52,950 nt of DNA from contig NZ_PEBS01000043.1 of NCBI RefSeq assembly GCF_002869965.1, forward strand, positions 1-52,950. The letters are read 5' to 3'. Both the position numbers and the translations under genes were made by a program. The stretch is from Janthinobacterium sp. ROICE36 (lineage in GTDB: Bacteria > Pseudomonadota > Gammaproteobacteria > Burkholderiales > Burkholderiaceae_D). Positions within the stretch are counted from its first letter, which is position 1; each line of letters opens with the position of its first letter. Under the pieces are notes generated by a model. It worked only from the letters and a program-made list of their open reading frames with translations. It did no database searches and was not told the DNA's origin. This document shows, in pieces, positions 23,443 to 32,050 of the stretch.

Positions 23443-24830
23443 CCGCTTGTCGCATGCAACCCTGCCTCACCGCCCTACTGCTGTGCTGGACCCTGGCTGC
23501 ATGCGCCTCGCTGCCCGATGTCAAGAACCTCAACACCACGTTGGCCCCCGTGGACAGGCCCAATGTGATCACGGGCAAGGGCGCCATGCTGAACGTCAAC
23601 AGCCGCGCCGCCCTGCTCAACAAGCGCTGGGCCAAGTCCGGCATGGACTTGAAGACCCAGGCCGCGCTGGAAGAGGCGGCCACGGGCGTGCCTTTGATCA
23701 AGGGCAACAAGGTGACCCTGCTGTTTGACGGCCCGCAAACCATGGCCGCCATGTTCCAGGCCATCAGCGAAGCGAAGAACAGCATCAACCTGGAAACGTA
23801 TATTTTCGACCAGGATCCGCTGGGTCTGAAATTTGCCGACATGCTGATCGAAAAGCAGCAATCGGGCGTGACGGTCAACGTCATTTACGACAGCGTGGGC
23901 ACCCTGGGCGTGCCGCAGGCCTTCTTTGAGCGCATGCGCGCCGCCGGCGTGCACCTGGTGGCCTTCAACCCCGTCAATCCGGCCAAGCTGAAGGGCGACG
24001 ACTGGAAGATCAACAACCGCGACCACCGCAAGGTGCTGATCGTCGACGGCAAGATGGCATTTACGGGCGGCATCAATATCAGCGATACCTATGCGAAAAG
24101 CTCGCTGTTCCGCTCGAAATCGAAACCCACCGACAAGAAGGACGTGGGCTGGCGCGATACGCACGTGAAAGTGGAAGGCCCGGCCGTGGCCGCCTTCCAG
24201 TGGCTATTCATCCGCACCTGGGCCCAGCAAGACCAGGCCGATTTGCCGGACGCCAATTATTTCCCCGTGTTGTCCGAAGTGGGCGACAAGCTGGTGCGCG
24301 TGGTGGCCAGCGAGCCGGACGGCGGCTTTGAAATCTACAAGGCATATATTTTAGCCATCCAGGAAGCGAAAAAATCCATCCACATCACGTCCGCCTATTT
24401 CGTGCCCGACCAGCAGACAGTCGACGCGCTGGTCGCAGCCGCCAAGCGGGGCGTGGATGTCACCGTGGTGCTGCCCGGCGTATCCGACAGCGGCCTGGTG
24501 TTCCATGCAGGACACGCGCTGTACAAGCAGCTGCTGGCCGGCGGCATCCGCATCTTCCACTTGAAACTGGCCGTGCTGCACGCCAAGACGGCCGTCATCG
24601 ACGGCGCCTGGTCAACGGTAGGTTCGACCAACATCGACATGCGCAGCTTCCTGCATAACAGCGAACTGAACGTGATCGTGCTGGGCGACAGCTTCGGCCG
24701 CGAAATGGAAAACGCCTTCCAAGAAGACTTGCGCGACTCGGAAGAAATTACCAAAGCGAAATGGGAAATGCGGCCTTTGAGCGACCGCATGAAGGAGTGG
24801 GCGGCACGTTTCATGAATTACTGGCTGTAA
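23439..24830 (+). CDS. Phospholipase D / cardiolipin synthase-like lipoprotein
   Basis: This 463-aa protein carries two HKD motifs: HRKVLIVD (His196, Lys198, Asp203) followed by GGIN, and HAKTAVID (His381, Lys383, Asp388) followed by GSTN. These are the catalytic pair of the PLD superfamily, closest in style to ClsB/ClsC. The N-terminus has a lipobox (LAAC, about Cys22), so the enzyme is probably periplasmic and lipid-anchored. It overlaps the gcr stop by 4 nt (ATGA), implying translational coupling and a shared membrane-lipid job. About 100 bp without a gene follow. Confidence 0.9.
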   Translation: MTACRMQPCLTALLLCWTLAACASLPDVKNLNTTLAPVDRPNVITGKGAMLNVNSRAALLNKRWAKSGMDLKTQAALEEAATGVPLIKGNKVTLLFDGPQTMAAMFQAISEAKNSINLETYIFDQDPLGLKFADMLIEKQQSGVTVNVIYDSVGTLGVPQAFFERMRAAGVHLVAFNPVNPAKLKGDDWKINNRDHRKVLIVDGKMAFTGGINISDTYAKSSLFRSKSKPTDKKDVGWRDTHVKVEGPAVAAFQWLFIRTWAQQDQADLPDANYFPVLSEVGDKLVRVVASEPDGGFEIYKAYILAIQEAKKSIHITSAYFVPDQQTVDALVAAAKRGVDVTVVLPGVSDSGLVFHAGHALYKQLLAGGIRIFHLKLAVLHAKTAVIDGAWSTVGSTNIDMRSFLHNSELNVIVLGDSFGREMENAFQEDLRDSEEITKAKWEMRPLSDRMKEWAARFMNYWL

Positions 24831-24933
24831 GGGAGTTGCCGTCAAACAGTCCAGGGCGTTGTTGCATTGCCTCGCCCTGGTCAGTTTGCCTGCCACTCCT
24901 GGTGCCGGTTGACGTCTACCCCCATCATCCAAG

Positions 24934-25752
24934 CTACAAGGGCCGCAAACTGGCCCACGCGCCGCCCTGGCGCTCGAACGCTTCCGTGCTGACTTTTTCA
25001 AAGTCGGCGCTGTCTTCATTCCAGCTGTAGCGCTCGACTCTGATGCAGCTGTCTTCGATGCGGATGACATTGAAGGAGTTCGACTCGCCCCTGCCCCGCG
25101 TTGATGTGGCCGTGCCCGCCTGCACCATCAGGGCAGCGTAGCCGTCGATCTTGTAGCGCACCGAGGTGTCACCCGCATGGCTGGCGTGCAAATGGCCGGC
25201 CAGTAACAGGTCCACGCCAGATTCGGAAAACATTTGCAGCGCCAGCGGCGCGCGTTCGACCAAGTCATCGTTGTCGAAATGCTCGGGCAAGTCAAATGGA
25301 TGGTGCGTGACGATGATGCGCGTCAAACCGGGCGACAAACGGTCCAGGCGTTCGCGCAGGAAATCAATCTGCTCGTGGCTGATGCGGCCATCCTTGAACG
25401 TCAGGGAGCGGGCCGTATTGACGCCCAGCACGGCGATTTCCTCGTCCACATATTCGGGCGACAAATCGTCCGTGACATGGCGTCGGTATTTCAGCAACGG
25501 CGTCAAAAAGCGGGAAAAGACGTTATACAGGGGCACGTCATGATTGCCCGGCACCACGATCTGCGGCCCCGGCAAGCTGTCGAGAAAGGCTCGCGCCTGC
25601 TGGAATTCGGCGCTGCGCGCGCGCTGGGTCAGGTCGCCCGAGACCACCACCACGTCCGGTTCCAGGCGCTCGACCAGCGCGCGCAAGGGCGGCAGCAGGG
25701 CCGCATCGACCCTGCCAAAATGCAAATCAGATAAATGCACGAGGGTACGCAT
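24934..25752 (-). CDS. Metallophosphoesterase (calcineurin-like)
   Basis: This 272-aa soluble protein has all five metal-binding blocks: DLHFG (9-13), GDLT (about 39-42), GNHD (about 69-72), THHP and GHLH. This is the calcineurin-like phosphoesterase layout of cyclic-nucleotide or phospholipid phosphodiesterases (CpdA-like or YaeI-like). It starts 4 bp after the stop of the lipid kinase gene and is third in an operon with PAP2 phosphatase and lipid kinase. That context favours a phospholipid or lipid-linked substrate over cAMP. Confidence 0.9.
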   Translation of the reverse strand: MRTLVHLSDLHFGRVDAALLPPLRALVERLEPDVVVVSGDLTQRARSAEFQQARAFLDSLPGPQIVVPGNHDVPLYNVFSRFLTPLLKYRRHVTDDLSPEYVDEEIAVLGVNTARSLTFKDGRISHEQIDFLRERLDRLSPGLTRIIVTHHPFDLPEHFDNDDLVERAPLALQMFSESGVDLLLAGHLHASHAGDTSVRYKIDGYAALMVQAGTATSTRGRGESNSFNVIRIEDSCIRVERYSWNEDSADFEKVSTEAFERQGGAWASLRPL

Positions 25753-25756
25753 GGCC

Positions 25757-26671
25757 TTACTCCGACGCTGGAGGCGGGGCCGGCACCAGCACCGCCAGCG
25801 CGGCCGGGCGGATGCGGTATTGCAGCGGCGTATTCATGATGCTCACTTCGCCATCGGTGGCCACGCGCAGGCGGCGATGTTGCGTGGCAATTTCCAGCTC
25901 ATTGGCCGTCAGCATATCGAAATCCTTGGCTTGCGACAACTTGCCGAACAGCGCGTGCAAGGCCAGTTTCAGCAAGCCCAGGCGGCCCGGACGCTGCGCC
26001 ACGTACAGGCTCAGCTGGCCGCCATCGAGCCGCTCGCGCTCGCCGATATTCAAGCCTTCCATCAGGTATTCATTATTGCCGATGAAGACAAACGGCGTGC
26101 GGCGCGCATGCACGGCGTCCTTGAGTTTCAATTGCACGCTGAGAAATGGATAGCGGCGCAAGGCAGCCACCAGGGCCCAGCTGAAGGCCAGCCACTTGCC
26201 CCGCCCCAGCCGGCGCTGCTGCTTTTCGCGGTCGCGCACGATATCGGGATACAGGCCCAGGCTGGAATTATTCAGGAAGATACGGCCATTCACTTCGCCC
26301 ACGTCGACCTGGTGCAGCACGCCCTGCGCCACATTGGCGATGGCCGCATCGAGCGCCAAGGGAATATTCAAATCCTTGGCGAAATGGTTCAAGGTACCCA
26401 GCGGCAAGACACCAAACGGCGTGCCGCTGCCCATGACGACAGAGGCGACGGCATTGATGGTGCCGTCGCCGCCACCGGCCACGACGATAGGCGCGCCATC
26501 GCGCAAGGCTTGCTCGGCCGTGGCGATCATCTCGGCCCCGCTTTGCGCCAGGGTGATGGCGGCGTCGAGCCCCACGGCCAGGAACTGTGCTTCGAGCTGC
26601 TGCGCCCAGTCGGGCGCATAGCCGCAGCCGGCGCCCCCGTTGATGATGACTGCAATTTTGCTCAGGATCAT
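25757..26671 (-). CDS. Diacylglycerol/sphingosine-kinase-like lipid kinase (YegS/DagK family)
   Basis: This 304-aa protein shows the DAGK catalytic domain: an N-terminal 'VIINGGAG' and the nucleotide loop GGGDGT (66-71). 'GVLPLGTLNHFAKDLNIP', 'FLNNSSLGLYPDIV' and the C-terminal 'DGEVSIMNTPLQYRIRPAALAVLVP' complete the YegS-like two-domain fold. I start at ATG 26671, since the upstream extension overlaps the PAP2 gene and is not protein-like. AAGGGGA lies very close to the start. It phosphorylates a lipid hydroxyl, giving the product that a PAP2 enzyme reverses. Confidence 0.9.
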   Translation of the reverse strand: MILSKIAVIINGGAGCGYAPDWAQQLEAQFLAVGLDAAITLAQSGAEMIATAEQALRDGAPIVVAGGGDGTINAVASVVMGSGTPFGVLPLGTLNHFAKDLNIPLALDAAIANVAQGVLHQVDVGEVNGRIFLNNSSLGLYPDIVRDREKQQRRLGRGKWLAFSWALVAALRRYPFLSVQLKLKDAVHARRTPFVFIGNNEYLMEGLNIGERERLDGGQLSLYVAQRPGRLGLLKLALHALFGKLSQAKDFDMLTANELEIATQHRRLRVATDGEVSIMNTPLQYRIRPAALAVLVPAPPPASE

Positions 26672-26676
26672 TCCCC

Positions 26677-27411
26677 TTATGTGGTTTGTCGGATATGCCG
26701 GCGGCGGCGCAGGGTCGACACGCCGGCGATGCAGATGGCCAGCCAGCCATAGCTTTCCGCCATGGCCGCCAGCACATCGCTCAGATAATGTGCGCCCAGG
26801 TAGATGCGGCTGAAACCCACGAGTGAGGCCATCAGGAAGGCACCCAGCGCGATGGCGATGCGCTTGCCCCAGGCGCCCGGTGCCGTCTGGCAAATCAGGT
26901 AGGCGGCCAGCAAACCGTACAGGGCCGTCGAAGTGGCCGTATGGCCACTGGGAAAGCTGTAGGTGCTGAGGGCCGTCTGCAAGATGGGCTCGTCAAAACT
27001 GGGCCGCGCACGGATAAAAATGTACTTTAGCAGCAGGTTCAAAAACATGACGCCCGGCATGGTGATGAGCAGGGTAAACAGCCAATAGGTGGCGCCCTTG
27101 CGGTGCAGATACCCGCCCAGCAAGGTCGCCAGGGTGATGGCGCCGATCACGCCGTGCATATGCGTGACGATCAGCAGGCAACGGGTAATCCATGGCACGG
27201 CATGCTGGTTGAACCACTGCGCCACCTGCAAGTCGATCACGGTGATCCGGGCCATGCCCATCACGGCTTCGGCGATCTCGTGGAACACCACGATGGCCAC
27301 CAGCATCAGCGCCACGCCGACAGTCATATGCAGACCCAGTTCGCCCTCGGGCGACAGGCGCGCCTCGACGAAGCGGCGCAGTTTCGTGGTCCAACCCGTC
27401 GTCATGCCCAT
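26677..27411 (-). CDS. PAP2-family membrane phosphatase
   Basis: This 244-aa protein has six probable membrane helices and all three PAP2 motifs: KYIFIRARP (129-137), PSGH (154-157) and SRIYLGAHYLSD (201-212). Such enzymes remove phosphate from phosphatidate, phosphatidylglycerol phosphate or undecaprenyl pyrophosphate at the periplasmic face. I start at ATG 27411 behind GAGAAG; an in-frame TTG at 27429 is the alternative. It is the first gene of the operon, with only 5 bp to the lipid kinase. Confidence 0.9.
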   Translation of the reverse strand: MGMTTGWTTKLRRFVEARLSPEGELGLHMTVGVALMLVAIVVFHEIAEAVMGMARITVIDLQVAQWFNQHAVPWITRCLLIVTHMHGVIGAITLATLLGGYLHRKGATYWLFTLLITMPGVMFLNLLLKYIFIRARPSFDEPILQTALSTYSFPSGHTATSTALYGLLAAYLICQTAPGAWGKRIAIALGAFLMASLVGFSRIYLGAHYLSDVLAAMAESYGWLAICIAGVSTLRRRRHIRQTT

Positions 27412-27486
27412 GTCATTCTTCTCTTGCAAACTGCGCTCACTTTCCTGTTCGTGGTGCTGATCAAAAAAACCACACCCGTAAAAAAA

Positions 27487-27523
27487 TACTGTTTATTCAT
27501 ACAGTAGCTGTGTTTTCATACAG
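27487..27523 (+). promoter_or_regulatory. Two tandem LexA-type (SOS) boxes
   Basis: Box 1 (27487-27506) is TACTGT-TTATTCAT-ACAGTA and box 2 (core 27508-27523) is CTGT-GTTTTCAT-ACAG. Both fit CTGT-N8-ACAG, the LexA operator of gamma- and betaproteobacteria, and box 1 also matches the outer TA pairs. They are 19 bp apart. Box 2 lies just upstream of a candidate -10, TATGCT (27528-27533). Confidence 0.8.
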
Positions 27524-27576
27524 TAGTTATGCTATTCTGGTGACTCGTTCAACACATCTCCCTCAAAGGAATTGTC

Positions 27577-27801
27577 ATGGCAACATTGAATAGCGGTTTT
27601 GGCTCACGCTTCGGCCTGGAATACGCCCCAAGCTCTTTCCTCGTCCGCATGGGCAAGCGCGAAATCCTCGTCTGCCGCGACTTCCGCAAGCGCTACTACA
27701 CCGTCAATCCCCTGATCGAGTGCGGTACGGGCATCGAGCCGGGCTATGTTGAAGTGCTGCTGATGCGCCGTTGGTTGCTTATCTTATCCAAGGCGCATTA
27801 A
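27577..27801 (+). CDS. Putative SOS-induced 74-aa protein of unknown function
   Basis: This 74-residue protein is read from ATG 27577 behind AAAGGAA: MATLNSGFGSRFGLEYAPSS, then 'FLVRMGKREILVCRDFRKRYYTVNPLIECGTG' and a hydrophobic tail 'VEVLLMRRWLLILSKAH'. It is basic, has two cysteines, no signal peptide and no family that I recognise. Two tandem LexA-type boxes upstream imply tight repression and induction by DNA damage. Small SOS proteins elsewhere act as division inhibitors (SulA, SidA, CidA types), toxins (TisB-like) or DNA-end inhibitors; which applies here is unknown. Confidence 0.7.
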   Translation: MATLNSGFGSRFGLEYAPSSFLVRMGKREILVCRDFRKRYYTVNPLIECGTGIEPGYVEVLLMRRWLLILSKAH

Positions 27802-27923
27802 ATACGCCGTAAAAATCTACTACGCGGCGCGATTTGCGGCCTGCGATGCTCGCTGTACTAAAGTACAGCTGCGCTTCTTAGCCACAACTCGTTGCCGCTC
27901 GCTACGATTTTTCTCGGCGTATT
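27801..27923. repeat. 123-nt imperfect palindrome after the SOS-type gene
   Basis: Outer arms AATACGCCG (27801-27809) and CGGCGTATT (27915-27923) pair, as do AAAAATC-type and GCGGC-type blocks further in. The core GCTGTACT-AA-AGTACAGC is perfect. The whole can fold into one long stem. The core also spells CTGT-N8-ACAG (27853-27868), a possible third LexA-type box. It may be a terminator, a dispersed palindromic repeat or both. Confidence 0.6.
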
Positions 27924-28015
27924 CCGGGGTTTTCGGTAATCTTACTTGAAAGCCTCGCCCGGCCACGCCGGGAGCGCGCCAGTACCGGCCAGCGGCAACG
28001 CTGACCGACCCCTCA

Positions 28016-29116
28016 TTACTGTGTGCGTTCCGATGTGGCCGGGCTGGCAGGTGTTTTCACTGGAGGCACCTTGTCATACACATTCGCTTCGTACCACAAG
28101 GTCACGAACAGCACCATCACGACAGGGCCGATGAACAGCCCCACGAGACCCAGGGTTTCCACGCCGCCCAGAATGCCGAACAGCACGGCCAGGAAGGGCA
28201 AGCGGGTGGCGTTGCCGATCATGCCGGGGCGCACGAAGTGGTCGGCCACGAATAGCACCACGGTACCCCACGCGGCCACGCCGATGGCGGCGCCCACATT
28301 GCCCTGGAAGACCAGCAAGGCAGCGGCGCACAGGTAAGCCAAGGGCGCGCCGAACGGGATGATGGCCAGGATGCCCGTGGCAAACGCCCACAGGGCCGGC
28401 GACGGCAAGCCGGCGATGGCGTAGGCGATACCGATCAGCACGCCTTCGGCCAGGCCCACCAGCACCAGGCCATTCACGGTGGCGCGGATGGCCGTGGGAA
28501 TTTTTTGCGCATAGCGGCCCCAGCGTTCAGGACGCAGGAAATGGCTGCCGACGGCCGTGATCTGACGCGTCAGCGCTTCGCCATCCTTGTAAAAGAAAAA
28601 CAGGCACAAGAAGGCCAGGCCAAAGTCGACCAGGCGGTGGAACACGTCTGCGCCGAGGATTTTCAGCATGTCGCGCGCGGAATGAAAGCCGCCCACGGCG
28701 CTGCCCGCAAAGAAGTGGCCGAGGCCATGAGGCTGGCTCAGGGTGGCTAGCCACCAGTCGCCGATGGCGCTGCCCGCCAGGGGAATGTGCGCAACCCAGT
28801 CCGGCACGGGCAAGCCCTCGGTATTCGCATGGACGATGAAATTGGCCAGCACGGGCACTTCGCGCGCCGCCTGCGCCACGCCGAACAGCACGGGTATGAT
28901 GAAGATGCAGGCAAACGCCAGGGTCAGCACGGCCGCCGCGATGATGGTGCGCTGGCCCAGCGCCGCACGCACGCGCAGGTACAGGGGCCAGGTGGCCACG
29001 CACAGGATGCCGGCCCACACGAGCGGCAAAAAGAAACGCTGCATGACGAAGGCCGTCACGGCAATCAGGGCCAGGGAAAAGCCTGCGCTGACGATGTCGC
29101 GCTGGGTATCGCTCAT
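28016..29116 (-). CDS. AI-2E family transporter, second paralogue
   Basis: This 366-aa protein has the family layout: early paired helices ('FSLALIAVTAFVMQRFFLPLVWAGILCVATWPLY'), a soluble middle (about 90-150), then 'FYKDGEALTRQI'. 'VLVGLAEGVLIGIAYAIAGLPSPALWAFATGILAIIPFGAPLAY' and a C-terminal 'GIGGVETLGLVGLFIGPVVMVLFVTLWYEA'-type segment follow. It is only distantly similar to the copy at 215-1411. The substrate is unknown. It starts at ATG 29116 and stands alone; about 90 bp of GC-rich DNA without a clear feature separate its end from the large palindrome. Confidence 0.87.
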   Translation of the reverse strand: MSDTQRDIVSAGFSLALIAVTAFVMQRFFLPLVWAGILCVATWPLYLRVRAALGQRTIIAAAVLTLAFACIFIIPVLFGVAQAAREVPVLANFIVHANTEGLPVPDWVAHIPLAGSAIGDWWLATLSQPHGLGHFFAGSAVGGFHSARDMLKILGADVFHRLVDFGLAFLCLFFFYKDGEALTRQITAVGSHFLRPERWGRYAQKIPTAIRATVNGLVLVGLAEGVLIGIAYAIAGLPSPALWAFATGILAIIPFGAPLAYLCAAALLVFQGNVGAAIGVAAWGTVVLFVADHFVRPGMIGNATRLPFLAVLFGILGGVETLGLVGLFIGPVVMVLFVTLWYEANVYDKVPPVKTPASPATSERTQ

Positions 29117-29208
29117 ACCACTCCATTCGTGCCCCGCACCGGGGACAGGGACGGGGCTTAGTTACGCGCCAGTTGCGCAGGCGTAGCGTAACACGGAGGT
29201 TCGCTGAT

Positions 29209-30393
29209 TTACACGAGTCCCAGCTCCACCGGTTTGACGCCGGCAAACACATGATCGAGTTGCGCCGGCGTCAAGCCGAACGTGCGGCGCAGCAAGCCGC
29301 CCAGCACGGCGCGGTATTCATTGAGCACGGGCATGTCGCGGTTCTGGAACAACGTCGCCTGCGACATCGCCACCTGCTCGCCCGCCACCTGCTTGCCCTT
29401 GATCCCGCCGCCCAGCACCCAGAACACGCTGCCGTGGCCGTGATCCGTGCCGCGGTTGCCGTTTTCGCGGAAGGTGCGGCCAAATTCGCTGACCACCACC
29501 ACCACGGTATCGCGCCATGCGCTGCCCATTTCCTGCGAAAACGCGGCCAGGCCTCGCCCCAACTCGTCAAAACGCCCCGCCAGGTAGCCGTTGGCGCCGC
29601 CCTGCCCCACATGCGTATCCCAGCCGCCCACATCGACAAAGCCGAGCTTGTATTTGTCCTTCATCAAGCGGGCGATGCGCTGCGCTTCCAGTTCAAAACC
29701 CTTGGTACTGATGGCGTTGCGGTTGGCCGCCTGCATTTCTCCCGTCAATTCCTTCGTCACATCGTCGCGCACGGCAAAGCCGGCGCTGACCGGTTGCTGC
29801 AGGGGCGTGCCCTTGTACATGGCGGCGATAAGCTGGCTTTGACGCGCATCAATGCCCGACTTGCCCACCGAGCGCAGCCCCATGTTCGGCACTTGCACGC
29901 CGCCCTGGAAGATCAGGGGCAACTGGTCGGTGAAGGAAATGGCGTGATTACTGCTATTCAAGCTTTGCGCCAGCCGGTTCAGAAAGCCCGAGCGAAAATC
30001 GCGGCGCCCGCCGATGTCCTGTCCCAGTTCGATGCTGTCCTGCGTCTCGAAATGGCTGCGCGTCAAATCCGTCGTGCCCGCAAATGGAATGAAGGCCGCC
30101 TCGCCACCATTGAACATGGGGTAAATGGTCTCGCGCAAGGCGGGATGCAGGGCCCAGTCGGCGGTCAAGGCCAGCGCGCCATTGTCCGCACCCGGTTTCG
30201 CAATGGCAATATTCGGCCGCGATGCATAGTAAAAATCGCTGCCGACAGGCACCAGCAAGTTGTTCGCATCATAGCCGCCGCGCAAAAAGACGAACAGCAG
30301 CCGGGCATTCGTGGCAGGTGCGGCCAGCAAGCTGCCCGCGTGCGACAGCAAGGGCGCGGCGGCCAGGGCTTTCAACAGGTCACGGCGGTGCAT
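29209..30393 (-). CDS. DUF1501 protein with Tat-like signal
   Basis: This 394-aa protein starts MHRRDLLKALAAAPLL, a twin-arginine-like leader. The body shows DUF1501 features: 'LLFVFLRGGYDANNLLVPVG', 'VGGWDTHVGQGG' and 'VVVVSEFGRTFRENGNRGTDHGHGSVFWVLGGGIKG'. The DUF1501 fold is related to alkaline-phosphatase/sulfatase-type hydrolases, but the substrate is unknown. It begins 10 bp after the stop of the DUF1800 gene, behind AAAGGAT, so the two are one operon as in many other bacteria. Confidence 0.9.
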   Translation of the reverse strand: MHRRDLLKALAAAPLLSHAGSLLAAPATNARLLFVFLRGGYDANNLLVPVGSDFYYASRPNIAIAKPGADNGALALTADWALHPALRETIYPMFNGGEAAFIPFAGTTDLTRSHFETQDSIELGQDIGGRRDFRSGFLNRLAQSLNSSNHAISFTDQLPLIFQGGVQVPNMGLRSVGKSGIDARQSQLIAAMYKGTPLQQPVSAGFAVRDDVTKELTGEMQAANRNAISTKGFELEAQRIARLMKDKYKLGFVDVGGWDTHVGQGGANGYLAGRFDELGRGLAAFSQEMGSAWRDTVVVVVSEFGRTFRENGNRGTDHGHGSVFWVLGGGIKGKQVAGEQVAMSQATLFQNRDMPVLNEYRAVLGGLLRRTFGLTPAQLDHVFAGVKPVELGLV

Positions 30394-30403
30394 GGTAATC
30401 CTT

Positions 30404-31951
30404 TCAACGATGCATCATTTCTGGCGAAGACAGCAAAAACGTGTTCCACTCCTGCGGCGAAGCGGCCTGCTCCAGGGCCTGGCGCGTGGCGGGGCTCAAG
30501 CCTGGCTGCAGCGACTGGTAATACAAGGCGCTGGCCAGCTGGGGAAACGCGACCTTTTCCTGCGGCTGCGGGCCATCCGTCTTGAACAGGCCGGCGCTGC
30601 CCGAGCCGATGGTGCGGGCGATATCGAAGCGCGTCGTCATCTGCCCGGGACTGTCCCAGGAGGCTTCAGCCAGCGGATAGCCATCGGGCGTCTGGCGCCC
30701 GTACAGGGGCTGACCCATGCGCGAGAGCCAGTTCAGCATGGGACCCGCGTTCAGGATGGGCTTGTCGTCATAGCTGAGGCGCACGGCCGACACCACATAA
30801 TGCATGGGGTCCTTGAATTTCTTGCCCAGCGATTGCCTGAACTCCGGGCTGCTGAACATGGTCTGCAGCACGTCGGCGATCATGCCGTCGCTGTGCTGGA
30901 AGGTGGCCGCCATGCGCGCCACCAGCGGCGCGGGTGGATTGTCGCCGACGAAATACTGGGCCAGCTTGCCGCTGATGAAATGCGCGGTGGCGGGACTGCG
31001 GCTGAGGCGGTCCAGCGCTTCATCGAGTTCGGCCAGCCCCCGGCCCTTCACCGTTTGCCCGAGGAATTGCTTGTCGCCGTAATCGTGGCGGTTCGGGTTG
31101 AACTCGAACAAGCCCCGGCGCACGTATTGCGATTGCAGCGCCGGTTTGACTTTCGGCGTGTCCGTGCCCAGGTTGACGCCCACGCCCGTCAGGATGCGCG
31201 CCAGTTCCTGCACGTCAGCCTGGCTGTAGCCGCCGTTCACGCCCAGGGTATGCAGCTCCATCAGCTCGCGCGCATAGTTTTCATTGATGCGCTTGACGGC
31301 ATTGGCTTCATTGTCCAAATAGCGCAGCATGGCCGGATGGTGGACGGTCGCGCCCAGCAAATCGCGAAATTTCCCCAAGGCATGCGGCGCGATGGCGTTC
31401 GCCTCGTAATCGCCCACCATGGCGCGCAAGTTGTGCTTGCCCTGATGCACGCTGAAATGGTTGAGCCAGAACCAGCTCAGTTGCTGCTGCAACTGGTTTG
31501 GTGAATACACATCGAGCAACAGCGAGCGCGTGGCCGCTTCGCGCGCCAGGCGATTGAGTTCCTGCTGGTAATCCTTTTGCGCCTGCCGCTTCGCCATGTC
31601 GTCCATCACGCCAGCAGCATCCTTGCGCTTTTGCTCCATAGAAAGCACCAATTGATCCAGCGGCATCTGGCTGATGGTCATGGCGTCGATCTGCGCCTGG
31701 ACGGCAGGCGGCAAGGTCGTTCTTCCTGGGTGCAACTGCGCCTGCAGATAAGCGCTCCAGCCTTGCGATTGCAACTGGCGCACGCTGCCCCCGTTCACGC
31801 CCCAGCTGACGCGCTCGAGCATGCCGATGCCTTGCGCGGCATTGTCGGGCGCGGCGACGGCATGCTGCGCGGCCGGCGGCGCCGTCGCGGCGCAGCCGGC
31901 CAGCAACAGCAGGGACATCAAGGTCGTCGGCAACAGTCGTTTCGGAGTCAT
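30404..31951 (-). CDS. DUF1800 lipoprotein
   Basis: This 515-aa protein has lipobox LAGC (about Cys20) and the DUF1800 signature: 'LLERVSWGVNGGSVRQL' near the N-terminus, 'QLSWFWLNHFSVHQGKHNLRAMVGDYE', 'NENYARELMELHTLGVNGGYSQADVQELARILTG' and 'FLGQTVKGRG'. It is always found with DUF1501; the pair is thought to be an exported complex of unknown function. The start at 31951 follows GAAGGAT. Confidence 0.9.
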   Translation of the reverse strand: MTPKRLLPTTLMSLLLLAGCAATAPPAAQHAVAAPDNAAQGIGMLERVSWGVNGGSVRQLQSQGWSAYLQAQLHPGRTTLPPAVQAQIDAMTISQMPLDQLVLSMEQKRKDAAGVMDDMAKRQAQKDYQQELNRLAREAATRSLLLDVYSPNQLQQQLSWFWLNHFSVHQGKHNLRAMVGDYEANAIAPHALGKFRDLLGATVHHPAMLRYLDNEANAVKRINENYARELMELHTLGVNGGYSQADVQELARILTGVGVNLGTDTPKVKPALQSQYVRRGLFEFNPNRHDYGDKQFLGQTVKGRGLAELDEALDRLSRSPATAHFISGKLAQYFVGDNPPAPLVARMAATFQHSDGMIADVLQTMFSSPEFRQSLGKKFKDPMHYVVSAVRLSYDDKPILNAGPMLNWLSRMGQPLYGRQTPDGYPLAEASWDSPGQMTTRFDIARTIGSGSAGLFKTDGPQPQEKVAFPQLASALYYQSLQPGLSPATRQALEQAASPQEWNTFLLSSPEMMHR

Positions 31952-32050
31952 GGCTATCCTTCAAGCGGTTTCATGCACAATGCCTGAGAGTACGCCCAGC
32001 TTGACCGGCGCATGATTGCCATTTGCAACGAGTTGTAATCAATAGTGCCG

